From Desulfovibrio sp. (lineage in GTDB: Bacteria; Desulfobacterota; Desulfovibrionia; Desulfovibrionales; Desulfovibrionaceae), in the NCBI GenBank assembly GCA_031290615.1, contig JAITNF010000062.1, positions 1-46,777 on the forward strand: 46,777 nucleotides of DNA, given 5' to 3'. The position numbers and the translations under genes were made by a program. The notes under the pieces are model-generated. The model was given only the letters and a program-made list of their open reading frames with translations, was not told where the DNA came from and ran no database searches. Below, one piece after another: positions 17,737 to 27,269 of this stretch (the first letter of the stretch is position 1; each line of letters opens with the position of its first letter).

Positions 17737-18366
17737 CTATCGAAAATTGGTTTTGACCTGTCCGGCAAGACGCTTTGCGTAACTCTCGGCCTTGCTGTAA
17801 ACACATCCGCAATAGGTCTGACGGTAAAGCCCCATTTGTCTGGAACGGTCGATCCCAGTCTGCCAGTCCAGACGAAAATCCCGGTACACAAAATCGGAAC
17901 TGCGGCCTTGCCGCGCGAGTCTCCGGCCTGCCGCCGCGATGATTTCGTGCTGCTGATAGCGGGAATACAGGAGTGAGCTGCTAAAAAAAGGGAAGCCCAT
18001 TTCCCTGGCCTTGGCAAAAACTGCGTTGACGCGGTTTTCGCAGCAAAAAACGCAACGCGCCGGCTTTGTGTCCCGTCCGGCCGCAGCGCGCCGCCAAGCC
18101 GTGACGTCACAGCTTTCGTCAGCGCGCAAAAATTCCACACCCAGCTTGACGCAGGCTTCCTGTGCCGCTTCGCGGCGTCGCAGATATTCCGTCAATGGAT
18201 GGATGTTAGGATTTATGAACCACGTCGTTACGATAAAGCCTTCGTCCTGAAGGCGCAGTATGGGCATGACCGCGCACGGCCCACAACAGACATGCAGAAG
18301 CAGGCGGCTTGCCTGATGCCGGTCTTCCGGAAGCGGACAATTTCCTGCGGAGGACGGTGCAAACAC
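17737..18366 (-). CDS. queH: Epoxyqueuosine reductase QueH
   Basis: A 209-residue protein of the former DUF208 family, the non-homologous alternative to QueG that reduces epoxyqueuosine to queuosine in tRNA. The conserved cysteine clusters are present: LLHVCCGPC near residue 25, ARCVFCCENR near 105 and YCGC near 190. These bind an iron-sulfur cluster. Further family sequence includes FPFFSSSLLYSRYQQHE. The start codon is GTG at 18366 with AGGAC about 8 bp upstream. The gene looks intact and precedes a tRNA-Asn, itself a queuosine-bearing tRNA. Confidence 0.92.
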   Translation of the reverse strand: MFAPSSAGNCPLPEDRHQASRLLLHVCCGPCAVMPILRLQDEGFIVTTWFINPNIHPLTEYLRRREAAQEACVKLGVEFLRADESCDVTAWRRAAAGRDTKPARCVFCCENRVNAVFAKAREMGFPFFSSSLLYSRYQQHEIIAAAGRRLARQGRSSDFVYRDFRLDWQTGIDRSRQMGLYRQTYCGCVYSKAESYAKRLAGQVKTNFR

Positions 18367-18397
18367 TAGTGTTACGTCCTGTAAAGGAAAGGTTTCA

Positions 18398-18860
18398 TTA
18401 TAGGTTAGGTAAAGATATAGTCCCGCATTTTTTCAAATGTCGAGCACCAAGGCCACAGTTCTCCGTGTGCCACGGTAACTTGCCCTGATGAGCCAAAGGG
18501 TTCTTTTTTTGTGCCGATAAGATACCACATTTCATCAAATTCCATTTGTCCTGTCTCATCAGACACACCGTTTTCCGAAAGTTTGGCTCCAGTTTCCATC
18601 GAAAATATGGGCGAGCATATTGAAAGAAGTCTTGCCCAAAGATATAGAGGACGCACATGCCCTTTTTGGCGGCAATTTTTTTATTTGCGTGGGCGTCACT
18701 TTCAATAAAGTCAAGCCCGTAATCTGTGCGATGGAAACGCTGCTTCCCCCGGATAAAGCCGTTTTTAACCACCAGTTCCGACTTGTAGATTTTGCATATC
18801 ACCATACTTTCCTCCGCCGGAATATTATTGGGAAAGCATACTATAAATCTGTCTAAAAAT
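18398..18860 (-). mobile_element. IS1-like transposase remnant
   Basis: Broken minus-strand frames carry the N-terminal zinc-finger-like region of IS1-family transposases (VVKNGFIRGKQRFH, DYGLDFIESDA), then MEFDEMWYLIGTKK in a shifted frame, the region of the DDE domain containing the first catalytic residue. In a third frame LWLIRASYRGTRRTVA continues. The expected cysteines of the finger are partly lost. The element then jumps to its right end at about 18380-18440, so the C-terminal transposase half is deleted here. That half survives separately at 31425-31620. Confidence 0.7.
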
Positions 18861-19056
18861 AAATCCTCTCAAAATTTTTAGAGCGCATTGCTTTTGAAAC
18901 GCTCCATTCGGCATGACCGGCGAAAGTGAATTTAGCCTGTGTCTCATGGGCTGTCGGCTATACGTCCGTTCTGCTGCCTAGAGCAATTTCAATGTGAATT
19001 GTTCTAGGACCTGCCGTTGGCCGCATGGTCAGGCGCATGTTAAAACAAGCGCATGA

Positions 19057-19412
19057 TTATTCCGAACAGCTGGCCTGCGGAGTGTTAGGAGTCAACCGGC
19101 GCACCTTGCCGCCACCGCGTCCCATGAAATAAAGATACTGCATTACGGAAGAGCATATGGCCTGCATTCCAGGCAAGTAACTGTTCTTCATACTTTGCAC
19201 AAATACGGCCATATCTACATCTTTATTATCTACCATCTGATCAAAATTATCTCTCTCTGATATGTAGTTAATTTGTATATTTCTTGCTGTACTATGTGTA
19301 TATGTATGATTATTTGCAACAGGAGAATAAGTTATTGTACATCCAGTCAGTTAATAAAAAATAATTAAATGTACTATAATAGTTGACTTTATAGTGTTAT
19401 TATTGAACTACC
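19057..19412 (-). pseudogene. Small lipoprotein gene with disrupted signal peptide
   Basis: A continuous minus-strand frame runs from a lipobox LTGC (about 19350) to a TAA at 19057-19059. It reads TITYSPVANN, DQMVDNKDVDMAVFVQSMKN, YLPGMQAICSSVMQYLYFMG and ends TPQASCSE. Just before the lipobox the hydrophobic signal (STIIVHLIIFY) is interrupted by a TAA, and no in-frame start is visible, so the precursor could not be made as written. The upstream half is AT-rich, like the neighbouring Sel1-type remnant. I do not recognise the family. A sequencing error in the signal peptide is an alternative. Confidence 0.5.
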
Positions 19413-19464
19413 ATAAATTTGTAATTAATTAACAAAATAAAAAAATATTTAACAAACCATCAAA

Positions 19465-19980
19465 TTATTTACCAGTTATTATGTTGTCCCATGCTTTCAT
19501 AATTTCCTTATATAGCCTCATATCCTCTTTGAGTTGTTTTTTCAATGTGGTGCATTGTTTTTTCATCAATGTGTTAAATAATTCCTTCTGGGGAAATAAT
19601 AACTGAGGTTTGAAAGCATTTGTAAGTATAAGATTCAAATAAACCATTCGCAAATTTTTCGGTACGCCTTCGCCGTTAGAATACATTATGGCCAGATAAT
19701 ATATTGCCTCAATATTTTCTTTTCAGCAGCTTTTTGAAAGTTTTCTAATGCATTTGGATAATCTTGTTTATCATAATATAACTTACCGTTTTTGACACGA
19801 TTTTCTGTCGAGGTATAAATATCGCTAAAATCAAAGGCAAATGCATTTGATTAAGGAATAAATCATTTCTCCAGAAAATTCTTCATCATCATAAAATTAT
19901 TATTTACAGAATCAATACATAGTAAATCATAAATTTTCGTCTTATACTTGTTTGCAATGTCTCTGGATTTTTGAATCATA
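19465..19980 (-). pseudogene. TPR/Sel1-like repeat protein, frameshifted
   Basis: Very AT-rich minus-strand pieces contain a TPR-like stretch (YYDKQDYPNALENFQKAAEK) and, after a frameshift near 19700, a Sel1-type stretch IMYSNGEGVPKNLRMVYLN. An in-frame stop also lies near 19860. Sel1/TPR repeats mediate protein-protein contacts. What the intact protein did is unknown. The base composition suggests horizontal acquisition. Confidence 0.6.
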
Positions 19981-20036
19981 ATTTTGCTTTATACAAAAGT
20001 TACATCGAGTCAAGAATTTTTCCCAACCTATGGCGT

Positions 20037-20264
20037 TCAATTAGTGTCTTTCCTGCATTTTAGCCAGTGCTTCTTTGACCGCTTTTTTCTGTTGTGAAAT
20101 GAAATTAGCCCATTTGCAACCAGTGAGATGAAGATTGCGAAGAAGGCAATTCCAGCAGCCTTTGCCCATTTTCCTCTACCGAACGCAAGATGAAATATGC
20201 CATAAATCACAATTAAAATTGGAAGATAGTAGCCAAGTAATAAAGGCAAGTTCCTTTTCAGCAT
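20037..20264 (-). CDS. Small membrane protein, hypothetical
   Basis: A 75-residue AT-rich frame with two predicted membrane segments (residues about 7-28 and 36-55, including LGYYLPILIVIYGIFHLAFG) and a strongly basic C-terminal tail. No clear ribosome-binding site precedes it. It is the nearest upstream frame to the broken Sel1-like gene and could be a real small protein or a fragment. No family recognised. Confidence 0.4.
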   Translation of the reverse strand: MLKRNLPLLLGYYLPILIVIYGIFHLAFGRGKWAKAAGIAFFAIFISLVANGLISFHNRKKRSKKHWLKCRKDTN

Positions 20265-20479
20265 TACTAGGGTAAAAATATCCGTGTGCCAAGATATCTA
20301 CGCAGGTAAGTGCTGAGGCGTATCGACAGATATTGTTAATCAAAGTATTCTCTATTTATTTAACTTATCAAAGGCTTTTTTCAGCATATTAGAGAACCTT
20401 TCATCATCATATTCACCATTATACTCCGACGTATGCCTCATGGCTCAATCAAGTGGAGATATAGTTCAACATTTTCACT

Positions 20480-20615
20480 CGTGATGTTTTGCTAGGTGGC
20501 ATCTGGCGGAGCAAAAGGCTCTCATGGAGTACGATTATGAGTTACATCTGCAATTCAACCGACTTTGGGCAAAACTGTTTCAGTGGACTTACACCGGTAA
20601 ACCTTTGGCCGTCTA
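20480..20615 (+). mobile_element. IS630-like transposase C-terminal scrap
   Basis: The frame ending at TAA 20613-20615 reads LMEYDYELHLQFNRLWAKLF then QWTYTGKPLAV. The closing (F/P)xWTYxGKPL motif resembles the C-terminus of IS630/Tc1-type transposases. Only about 45 codons remain. It stops 13 bp from the end of the RNase E/G gene. Confidence 0.45.
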
Positions 20616-20628
20616 ATAATCTTTAAAT

Positions 20629-22494
20629 TTAATAAGATGCTACACTAGATGCGCGTACCGCTATTTCGAAACCCTTACCGTATTCCTGTTCCAATTCACG
20701 CAGACTGTCCCGCTTGTGGTTGAGCAGGTACATGGCCACGTCCCGACAAATTTCAAAACGGCGCTTAGCGCCGTTTTCCGCACGAAGCAGACGGCGCAAA
20801 TCGCGCAGAGCCTGAAGCGCCTGCCATTCAAGATTGCGGCGCTGCCCTGTTCCGGCGCAGACTGGGCAGGATTCCATGGTTATGGCCAGAGCCGAGGATC
20901 CCGTGCGTTGTCGCACCAGTTCCAGCAGGCCAAAAGAACTTATGCGTCCCACATCGTGCCGCGCCCGGTCGTTTTTCATAGTCTGGCGCAGAGTTTTTTC
21001 AACTTCTTGAATGTGCTTTGCCTCACGCATTTCAATGAAGTCAACCACCACCTGACCGCCCACATCCCTGAGCTTGAGTTGTCGCGCCACGGTTTCGGCG
21101 GCTTCAAGATTGGTTTTGTGCGCCATGGCTTCAAAATTGGCCTTGCCAGAAATTTTGCCGGAGTTGACATCCACGGCCATCAAGGCTTCCGTCTGGTCAA
21201 AAACAAGTCTGCCACCCGAGGGAAGCGTCACTTCGCGCGAGTATATCTGATCAAGTTGATGCCGCAGGTTGAAACGTTCCCACAATGGCTGACGCATGTC
21301 CGTATGGATGTGGATGAGATTTTTTTTGCGTGGAAAGAGCAGGTTCGCAGTATCACGCACACGTTCGGCAACTTCTTCGTTGTCAAGCCAGATTTCCGTG
21401 ACGTCGTCCGTAAGATAATCCCGCACGGCACGCTCGGAAAGCCCCGGCTCCTGGTAGACAAGGGCGGGAGACGTGACTTCCGTGGCCTTTTTGCGGATAT
21501 CGCGCCACAAGCGCTTGAGGTACTGCAAATCGCTCCTGAGGGTTGTCTTGGTGATCCCCGCGCTCACAGTGCGCACGATCACGCCAAGAGCTGAGCCAGA
21601 ATCAACGTCGCCCACAAGTTCGCGCAAACGCTCTCGCTCTTCCTCATCTTCCACCTTGCGGGAAACTCCGGTCTGCTCCTGCCCCGGCGTGAGCACTAGA
21701 AAACGCCCTGCCAGGGAAAGCCAAGTTGTTAAAAAAGCGCCCTTGTTGCCCGTGGGTTCCTTGACCACCTGAGCAAGCACGTCTTGACCGATTTTGAGAA
21801 CTTTCTGTATGAGCGGAAATTTTCTGCCATTAGCGGAATCATGGTGAGCCTGCCAGTATTCTGGATGAATTTCATCCATCTGCAGAAAACCGTTCTTGCC
21901 CGCGCCGAAATTGACAAAGGCGGCCTGCAGATTGGTATCGATGTTCTGGACAATGCCCTTGTAGATATTGCCCTTGATTTTGCGCTGATGGAGCATGTCC
22001 AGATAATATTCCTGCACAATGCCGTCTTCAGTAAGGGCCACCTCCACCTGTTCGCCCGGAAGAACGCTGATAAACATGCGCAACCTGCCGCCGGGGCTTG
22101 CCGCCGTGGCTGCTTCGACGTCCGGAGACTCTCGGACGGTCTCTGGCGGAAGAAAGTTTTGTTTTGCTGAATTGTTGGGGGGAACAGTATCCCGCAGCGT
22201 TGCAACTAAAGGACTCTCCGAGGAAGAATCCTCCGCAGGGGCGGGAGAGTGTTGGGTGCCACTGTCTTTGAGTGCCGACTTGTTTGATGCCGATGACCGC
22301 CTTGTGCGGGAATATTTTTTCGGCGGAGGAATTGCCGTTGCTGACGACACGACGCTGGATTCCTGCGGCGTCGCGGGCAAAAAATTTTGAGGTTTCTTTG
22401 CATGACAGCGCGATTTTTTTGCGGGGACCGAGGCCGTGTTAGCCTGTTCGCTGCTCGCGACTGTGGCTGTGGCGACATCCTGATCAGTTGTCAT
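20629..22494 (-). CDS. Ribonuclease E/G family endoribonuclease
   Basis: A 621-residue protein. Residues 1-130 are a low-complexity Lys/Ser/Pro/Ala-rich extension. The RNase E/G core follows: an S1 domain (GNIYKGIVQNIDTNLQAAFV, NFGAGKNGFL), then VRTVSAGI, and the catalytic DNase I-like region with AVDVNSGK and GGQVVVDFIEM supplying the metal-binding aspartates. The zinc-link CPVCAGTG allows tetramer formation. The enzyme cuts single-stranded RNA in mRNA decay and rRNA maturation. There is no long RNase E scaffold tail, so RNase G is an equally fair name. The start at 22494 has AAGGA upstream; the longer frame to 22698 lacks support. Confidence 0.93.
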   Translation of the reverse strand: MTTDQDVATATVASSEQANTASVPAKKSRCHAKKPQNFLPATPQESSVVSSATAIPPPKKYSRTRRSSASNKSALKDSGTQHSPAPAEDSSSESPLVATLRDTVPPNNSAKQNFLPPETVRESPDVEAATAASPGGRLRMFISVLPGEQVEVALTEDGIVQEYYLDMLHQRKIKGNIYKGIVQNIDTNLQAAFVNFGAGKNGFLQMDEIHPEYWQAHHDSANGRKFPLIQKVLKIGQDVLAQVVKEPTGNKGAFLTTWLSLAGRFLVLTPGQEQTGVSRKVEDEEERERLRELVGDVDSGSALGVIVRTVSAGITKTTLRSDLQYLKRLWRDIRKKATEVTSPALVYQEPGLSERAVRDYLTDDVTEIWLDNEEVAERVRDTANLLFPRKKNLIHIHTDMRQPLWERFNLRHQLDQIYSREVTLPSGGRLVFDQTEALMAVDVNSGKISGKANFEAMAHKTNLEAAETVARQLKLRDVGGQVVVDFIEMREAKHIQEVEKTLRQTMKNDRARHDVGRISSFGLLELVRQRTGSSALAITMESCPVCAGTGQRRNLEWQALQALRDLRRLLRAENGAKRRFEICRDVAMYLLNHKRDSLRELEQEYGKGFEIAVRASSVASY

Positions 22495-22710
22495 GAATAT
22501 CCTTAAAAAATAGGCTGCTGCTGAAAAGTCGCAGCGCAACAAAAAAATTTTCCGCCTATCCGCCGAAAAAAAAGAAAAACAGCAAGCCAACACTGGACAC
22601 TTAAAATAAAAAATATCGTCCGCACCGACATGACAGGCAAGTGAACACAGAGTACGTTTTTTTGAAAAATATGCAAGTAGCGGCGCGAAACAAATCACAA
22701 AAAATCATGC

Positions 22711-22739
22711 TTGCATCTTGACTTTACAAGGAGTATATA
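22711..22739 (+). promoter_or_regulatory. Possible promoter of yajC-secD-secF
   Basis: TTGCAT at 22711-22716 and TATATA at 22734-22739 are spaced by 17 bp, about 50 bp before the yajC start. A second hexamer TTGACT at 22718 has poor spacing, so the call is moderate. Confidence 0.4.
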
Positions 22740-22789
22740 AACAAGATTGCATATTGTCCCTAAATTTCCACAGTTTCTGGAGGTAGCCC

Positions 22790-23314
22790 TTGTTTAAATC
22801 CACAGCTTTCGCCATGGGGGCGGTTCCGCAGAACGGAACCGCCACTGGCGGCATGGATATGCTGATGCAGTTTTTGCCGCTGATTCTGATGTTTGTCATT
22901 TTCTGGTTTTTGCTCATCCGTCCGCAGCAAAAACGCGCAAAAAAACACAAACAGATGCTCAGCGAACTCAAACGCGGGGATCGTGTGCAGACAAGCAGCG
23001 GACTCATGGGCCGCATCCGAAAAATTGACGACGAAATGGTGCTTCTGGAATGCGGAGACGCCAAACTGCGCCTTGTCAGAGGGTCCATAGCTGGTCTTTT
23101 GCCGGACTCCAGGGGAGGCAGAGTGGACAAGAGCGAAAACCCCGTCAAGCCTGAAAAGGTATCCAAAACCGAAAAAACTGATAAGGTCGAGCTGATTGAA
23201 AATGTCGAGCCGGCAAAACAAGATGACAAGGTCGACAAAGCGTCTGCCGATGCCGCCGTGGACACTGAGAAGGACAAGAACACGGTCCCGGTTGAAGAAA
23301 AAAATCCACAATAA
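22790..23314 (+). CDS. yajC: Preprotein translocase subunit YajC
   Basis: A 174-residue accessory subunit of the SecDF-YajC complex. A single membrane segment (about residues 26-45, LPLILMFVIFWFLLIRP) is followed by the cytoplasmic YajC domain (QQKRAKKHKQMLSELKRGDR). An unusually long Lys/Glu/Asp/Val-rich tail (about residues 105-174) follows; typical YajC is near 110 residues. The start codon is TTG at 22790, chosen because GGAGG lies 6 bp upstream; the next ATG (22814) has no such signal. It heads the yajC-secD-secF operon, 12 bp before secD. Confidence 0.92.
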   Translation: MFKSTAFAMGAVPQNGTATGGMDMLMQFLPLILMFVIFWFLLIRPQQKRAKKHKQMLSELKRGDRVQTSSGLMGRIRKIDDEMVLLECGDAKLRLVRGSIAGLLPDSRGGRVDKSENPVKPEKVSKTEKTDKVELIENVEPAKQDDKVDKASADAAVDTEKDKNTVPVEEKNPQ

Positions 23315-23326
23315 CTGGACAGAACT

Positions 23327-24913
23327 ATGGCTGTGCGTTGGCGTTTTGGCATATCTCTGCTTGTTTTTGTCGTGTGTTCCATTTACGCCCTGCCGAATGC
23401 GCCGGGAATTTCCGACATTCCGGCGGGCTTTTTGCCTTCCGGCAAAATCGCCCTCGGTCTTGACCTCAAGGGTGGCATTCACCTCACCATCGGCGTGGAG
23501 ACAGACAAGGCCGTCACCAACTCTCTAGTCATTGCCGGGCAGGATTTGCGGCGCATGGGCCAAGAAGAAAAAATTGTGATTTTGCGGCCACGCGTCGTGC
23601 GCGGCGACAGCCTGGAATTTATGCTTCCACGCACGGACGACGAGCAAAAACTCAGGTATATGCTCTCCGAATATTTTCCGCAGCTTGTTGTGGGAGACCC
23701 CCAGCGTGGAGAAGCCGGTCAGTTGCGCTACGTTGCTCGCTTTACGCCCGATGAAGTCACCAGGCTGGAAACCATGGCTCTGGATCAGGTGTTGCGCACC
23801 ATCCGCAACCGCATAGACCAGTTCGGCGTCGCGGAACCGGACATACGTAAGGACGCCGGCAACCACATTCAGGTACAACTTCCCGGCATTTCTGACCCAC
23901 GCCGTGCTGTGGAGCTGCTCAAACAGACCGCGCAACTAGAGTTCCATCTCGTGCGCGACGACGTTGACCCCAATAAACCTGTTCCACCCACGGGCGTCAT
24001 CATCCTGCCACTGCTGGAAAAACCCACAGTTTCCGGCCGGGAAAACGCGGAAAAACGCATTGCCCTGGAAAAGGACATCATGCTCACCGGGGAGGATGTG
24101 GCTGATGCACGTCCGAGCTTTGACAAAATGAATCAGGCCTATATAATGTTGAACTTTAACAGTCGCGGAGGCCGCGTTTTCGAGCAAATTACGGACGAGA
24201 ATGTGGGCAAGCGCATGGCCATAGTCTTGGACGGCAAGGTCTGCTCAGCGCCAATCATCCGGGAACGCATCGGCGGCGGGCGCGCCAGCATTTCCGGCAG
24301 TTTCACCACAGCCGAAGCCCAGGATCTCGCCATAGTGCTGCGCGCCGGTTCACTACCGGCCCCGGTTACGGTGCTGGAAGAGCGTAGCGTCGGCCCGTCA
24401 CTGGGACAGGAATCCATTGACAGCGGCGTTCGGGCGATACTGGTGGGCGCTGTGGGCGTGGTGCTGTTCATGGCAATCTATTACGGCCTGTCCGGAGTCA
24501 TCGCCGTAGTGATGCTCTGTTTTACCATGCTTATGATTGTCGCGGGGCTTACGGCCTTTGGCGCCACACTTACCCTGCCAGGCATTGCCGGCATAGTGCT
24601 GACCATAGGCATGGCCGTGGACGCCAACGTGTTGATCTACGAGCGCATCCGAGAGGAACTCCGCTTGGGGCTCACGCCTTTTGCCGCTGTGAAGGCTGGT
24701 TTTGAGCGGGCCGTCATTTCCATTACGGATTCCAACATTACCACCATTATTGCCGCGATTATTTTATACCAGTTCGGCACTGGCCCCATCCGCGGCTTCG
24801 CGGTAACCCTGTCACTGGGCATAGTAGCGTCCATGTTTACCGCCACCTTTGTTTCGCGCACGATTTTCGAAGAATGGGCGCGCCGTTGCGGCGTGCGGGG
24901 ATTAAGCATCTAG
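23327..24913 (+). CDS. secD: Protein translocase subunit SecD
   Basis: A 528-residue membrane protein that uses the proton gradient to help pull secreted proteins through SecYEG. One N-terminal membrane segment is followed by LGLDLKGGIHLTIGV and a large periplasmic P1 domain. Five C-terminal membrane segments (from about residue 370) then follow, with the conserved GMAVDANVLIYERIREEL. The periplasmic head is shorter than in E. coli SecD (615 residues). It is the middle gene of yajC-secD-secF and appears intact. Confidence 0.96.
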   Translation: MAVRWRFGISLLVFVVCSIYALPNAPGISDIPAGFLPSGKIALGLDLKGGIHLTIGVETDKAVTNSLVIAGQDLRRMGQEEKIVILRPRVVRGDSLEFMLPRTDDEQKLRYMLSEYFPQLVVGDPQRGEAGQLRYVARFTPDEVTRLETMALDQVLRTIRNRIDQFGVAEPDIRKDAGNHIQVQLPGISDPRRAVELLKQTAQLEFHLVRDDVDPNKPVPPTGVIILPLLEKPTVSGRENAEKRIALEKDIMLTGEDVADARPSFDKMNQAYIMLNFNSRGGRVFEQITDENVGKRMAIVLDGKVCSAPIIRERIGGGRASISGSFTTAEAQDLAIVLRAGSLPAPVTVLEERSVGPSLGQESIDSGVRAILVGAVGVVLFMAIYYGLSGVIAVVMLCFTMLMIVAGLTAFGATLTLPGIAGIVLTIGMAVDANVLIYERIREELRLGLTPFAAVKAGFERAVISITDSNITTIIAAIILYQFGTGPIRGFAVTLSLGIVASMFTATFVSRTIFEEWARRCGVRGLSI

Positions 24914-24950
24914 GGCCAATTGCCCCTATCATTCAGCTTCAGGATACGCC

Positions 24951-26051
24951 ATGGCTTTCACGTTTATCAAACCCAACATCAATCTGGATTTTATCGGCAA
25001 GCGTAATATTGCGTACGCCATTTCTGCTCTTCTGCTTCTGGTCGGTCTTGTTTCCGCCCTGACGGGCGGCGTCAGTCTGGGCATTGACTTTGCCGGCGGC
25101 CTTGTCATGCAGGTGCAGTTTCAAAAACCGGTGGGCGACGAAGCCCTGAAAAAAGGTTTGGACAGCGCGAAGTTGCCGGACATCGTCATCCAGCGTTTCG
25201 GCGAGGATGGCCGTGAGCACCTGCTGCGTTTTTCCACGCTTGACGCCGATGCCTCCGGACTGCGCGCGCAGGTTACAGACACGCTCGGCAGCGTCTTTCC
25301 GGACAACCCCGCCGAGATTCAGCGCCTGGAAGTAGTGGGGCCGAAAATCGGCGCTGATCTGATCAACAAGGCACTTGCCGCCCTCTACTATGCCGTGTTA
25401 CTGATGGCCGTATATATTTCTGGTCGTTTTGAGCAGCGCTGGATGGCCGCCGCCGCCATGGCGGCGGTGCTATGGGGCGGCATGTACCTGCTAGGTCTCA
25501 CCGGCCTAGGCATGGGTGACTTGGTTATGCTTGCCCTCGGCATTACTCTGGCGGTCTGTTTTTTCCTCAAGCTCAATTTTGCTTTTGGGGCCGTGGTTGG
25601 TCTGCTGCATGACGTTCTCGTCACCGTCGGTCTGCTCTCCGTCATGAAGGTGGAAATCGACCTCAATGTTTTGGCGGCCATCATGACGCTCATAGGCTAT
25701 TCCATAAACGACACCATCATCGTCTACGACCGTCTGCGCGAAAATCTGCGTTCCGCCGTCAAACTTCCTTTTGACGCGCTCGTCAACAAAAGCGTCAATC
25801 AAACCCTCTCGCGCACCATCCTGACGAGCGGCACAACCCTGCTCGCTACCTTGGCCATTTTTGTCTTCGGCGGTGGCGTGATCCATAATTTTGCGCTCAC
25901 CATGCTCATCGGCGTCTTTGTGGGGACGGCATCCTCCGTCTATATTTCCTCCTCCATTCTGCTGGTCTTGGGCGACACGGAATTTTACCGCAGGCAGCAG
26001 GAAAAATTTCAGCAGAAATACGAACGCCCCGGAGAACACGGTATGGTGTAA
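24951..26051 (+). CDS. secF: Protein translocase subunit SecF
   Basis: A 366-residue partner of SecD. It has an N-terminal membrane segment (AISALLLLVGLVSALTGG), the family stretch GIDFAGGLVMQVQF, a small periplasmic domain (about residues 45-130) and five further membrane segments. GYSINDTIIVYDRLREN is the SecF signature. It is slightly longer than E. coli SecF (323 residues) because of extra sequence in the middle membrane region around residues 145-185. AGGA precedes the ATG. The last gene of the operon; a broken P-type ATPase lies beyond on the opposite strand. Confidence 0.96.
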   Translation: MAFTFIKPNINLDFIGKRNIAYAISALLLLVGLVSALTGGVSLGIDFAGGLVMQVQFQKPVGDEALKKGLDSAKLPDIVIQRFGEDGREHLLRFSTLDADASGLRAQVTDTLGSVFPDNPAEIQRLEVVGPKIGADLINKALAALYYAVLLMAVYISGRFEQRWMAAAAMAAVLWGGMYLLGLTGLGMGDLVMLALGITLAVCFFLKLNFAFGAVVGLLHDVLVTVGLLSVMKVEIDLNVLAAIMTLIGYSINDTIIVYDRLRENLRSAVKLPFDALVNKSVNQTLSRTILTSGTTLLATLAIFVFGGGVIHNFALTMLIGVFVGTASSVYISSSILLVLGDTEFYRRQQEKFQQKYERPGEHGMV

Positions 26052-26064
26052 GCGAAACTTCTCA

Positions 26065-26970
26065 TTTGTCTCCGACAGCCTCAAGGGACAGCGCGTCATT
26101 GATGCCGTCTCCAACCTGGCCACCTTCTTGCGCCCCGCCCACCACCCGGCGGATTTCACGCTCCTTGTCCCCTGCGGCCGTACAGGTGTTGACGTTGTCG
26201 CCGGCGAGCATGACAACGTCGATATTCATGGTTCCAGTTCAGTCACGACCTGACGGCTGGTCTTTCTGACCACGGCGGACACGGCGATCGGCGATGTAGA
26301 TGACGACAGGCCTGTCCTCGGTAATAGGTTCCGGTTTTATCCATAACGACCGTATCCACGGCTTGGGCGGTCTCAATGGCTTTTAGAGTATTTAATGCTT
26401 AAGATGCTTGCTTTACGGCAGGCAAAGCCCGCCTGCAAGTGTCTCGCGGCAAATGCAACTCCTTGCAGAGCGGAGTAACTTTTTCAAAGTTGATCTGCTC
26501 TAAACGCCTTGATCAGGATGTCGTTGAAGGCTCCCCGGCCAGTACCGACTAATAGCCGTGGGTGTTGCAAGACCCAAAACGCAGGGGCAGGAAATCATCA
26601 ATACCGAGATGCCTGCTGACAGGACAAATTCCGGCTTATAACTGAGCAAAAGCCAGATGCCTGTCACAGTCACAGCCCGACGCAATGAGGATGACTCCGG
26701 TAGAATATGCCACTGATGGTGTCCGCCAATCTGACGACAGTAGCTTTTAAGGATGTTACAACATCCACCAGCCTGACGATTTTGGCTACGTGGTGTTCTC
26801 CCACTCGCGCGTCCTGCATGAGGAAATATCCAGATTTGTTGACGGCGGCACCGGTGACCCGGCCCACTTTTTCGCAAGTCCGCTCTCGCCGGTGATTACG
26901 GATTCGTCCACAAAAAATTTACCCTCAATCATCACGCCGTCCACGGGAATATTACTTGGAGCAGAAAATA
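26065..26970 (-). pseudogene. copA: Copper-type (CPx) P-type ATPase, decayed
   Basis: The minus strand carries the CPx-ATPase motifs in the right order but in several frames. First come NIPVDGVMIEGKFFVDESVI and TGES (actuator domain), then GRVTGAAVNKSGYF and SVLMISCPCVLGLATPTAI (metal-binding membrane helix with CPC). Next are VDTVVMDKTGT (phosphorylation site), MNIDVVMLAGDN and GDGINDA. Long stretches between motifs are missing, including most of the nucleotide-binding domain. A palindromic repeat (26391-26441) lies between the CPC and DKTGT pieces. The living enzyme would export copper or a related soft metal. The substrate call rests on the CPC motif only. Confidence 0.88.
26391..26441. 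repeat. Palindromic dispersed repeat, copy 1
   Basis: About 50 bp shared with 37803-37855 in the same orientation. The core CTTTACGGCAGGCAAAGCCC folds with GCCTGC into a hairpin (GCAGGC/GCCTGC, 26418-26436). This copy lies inside the copA remnant, between the CPC helix and the DKTGT motif, as if inserted there. Confidence 0.7.
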
Positions 26971-27011
26971 TTTGTAATTTATTAGGCTCTAGACCATCAT
27001 GTTAAGCTCTG

Positions 27012-27240
27012 ACAGGCTAGATAGAGTCGTCAATAGATTTGCATAATATTAGCAATTCGTGTAAACTTCTTGCAAATACAGGGGGAAAGAATTGCTAGAA
27101 AAACTGATGGATGATCCGGACGTTGAATGGCTGATGATTGATGCAATCCATATAAAAGTTCACCCGCATGCTGCTGGAGCAGAGGAGGTAATCAAGACAT
27201 AGCCCGCACAAAAGGGGGCCCAACTCCAAACGTGGAGACC
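27012..27240 (+). mobile_element. IS5-family remnant: terminal repeat and transposase middle fragment
   Basis: TAGATAGAGTCGTCAATAG at about 27012-27030 matches the IS5-type terminal repeats at 13734 and 29263. At 27090-27200 a broken frame reads LMDDPDVEWLMIDAIHIKVH then PHAAGA, the second half of an IS5-group transposase around its catalytic Asp. The next codons (NQDIARTKGG) continue in a shifted frame. The N-terminal half is deleted. Confidence 0.65.
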
Positions 27241-27269
27241 ATGGGCTGGTTACGATAAACATTTTCGTA

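Noticed and set aside
20716-21594. 292-codon open frame antisense to the RNase E/G gene
   Set aside because: Shadow of a conserved gene; no independent support.
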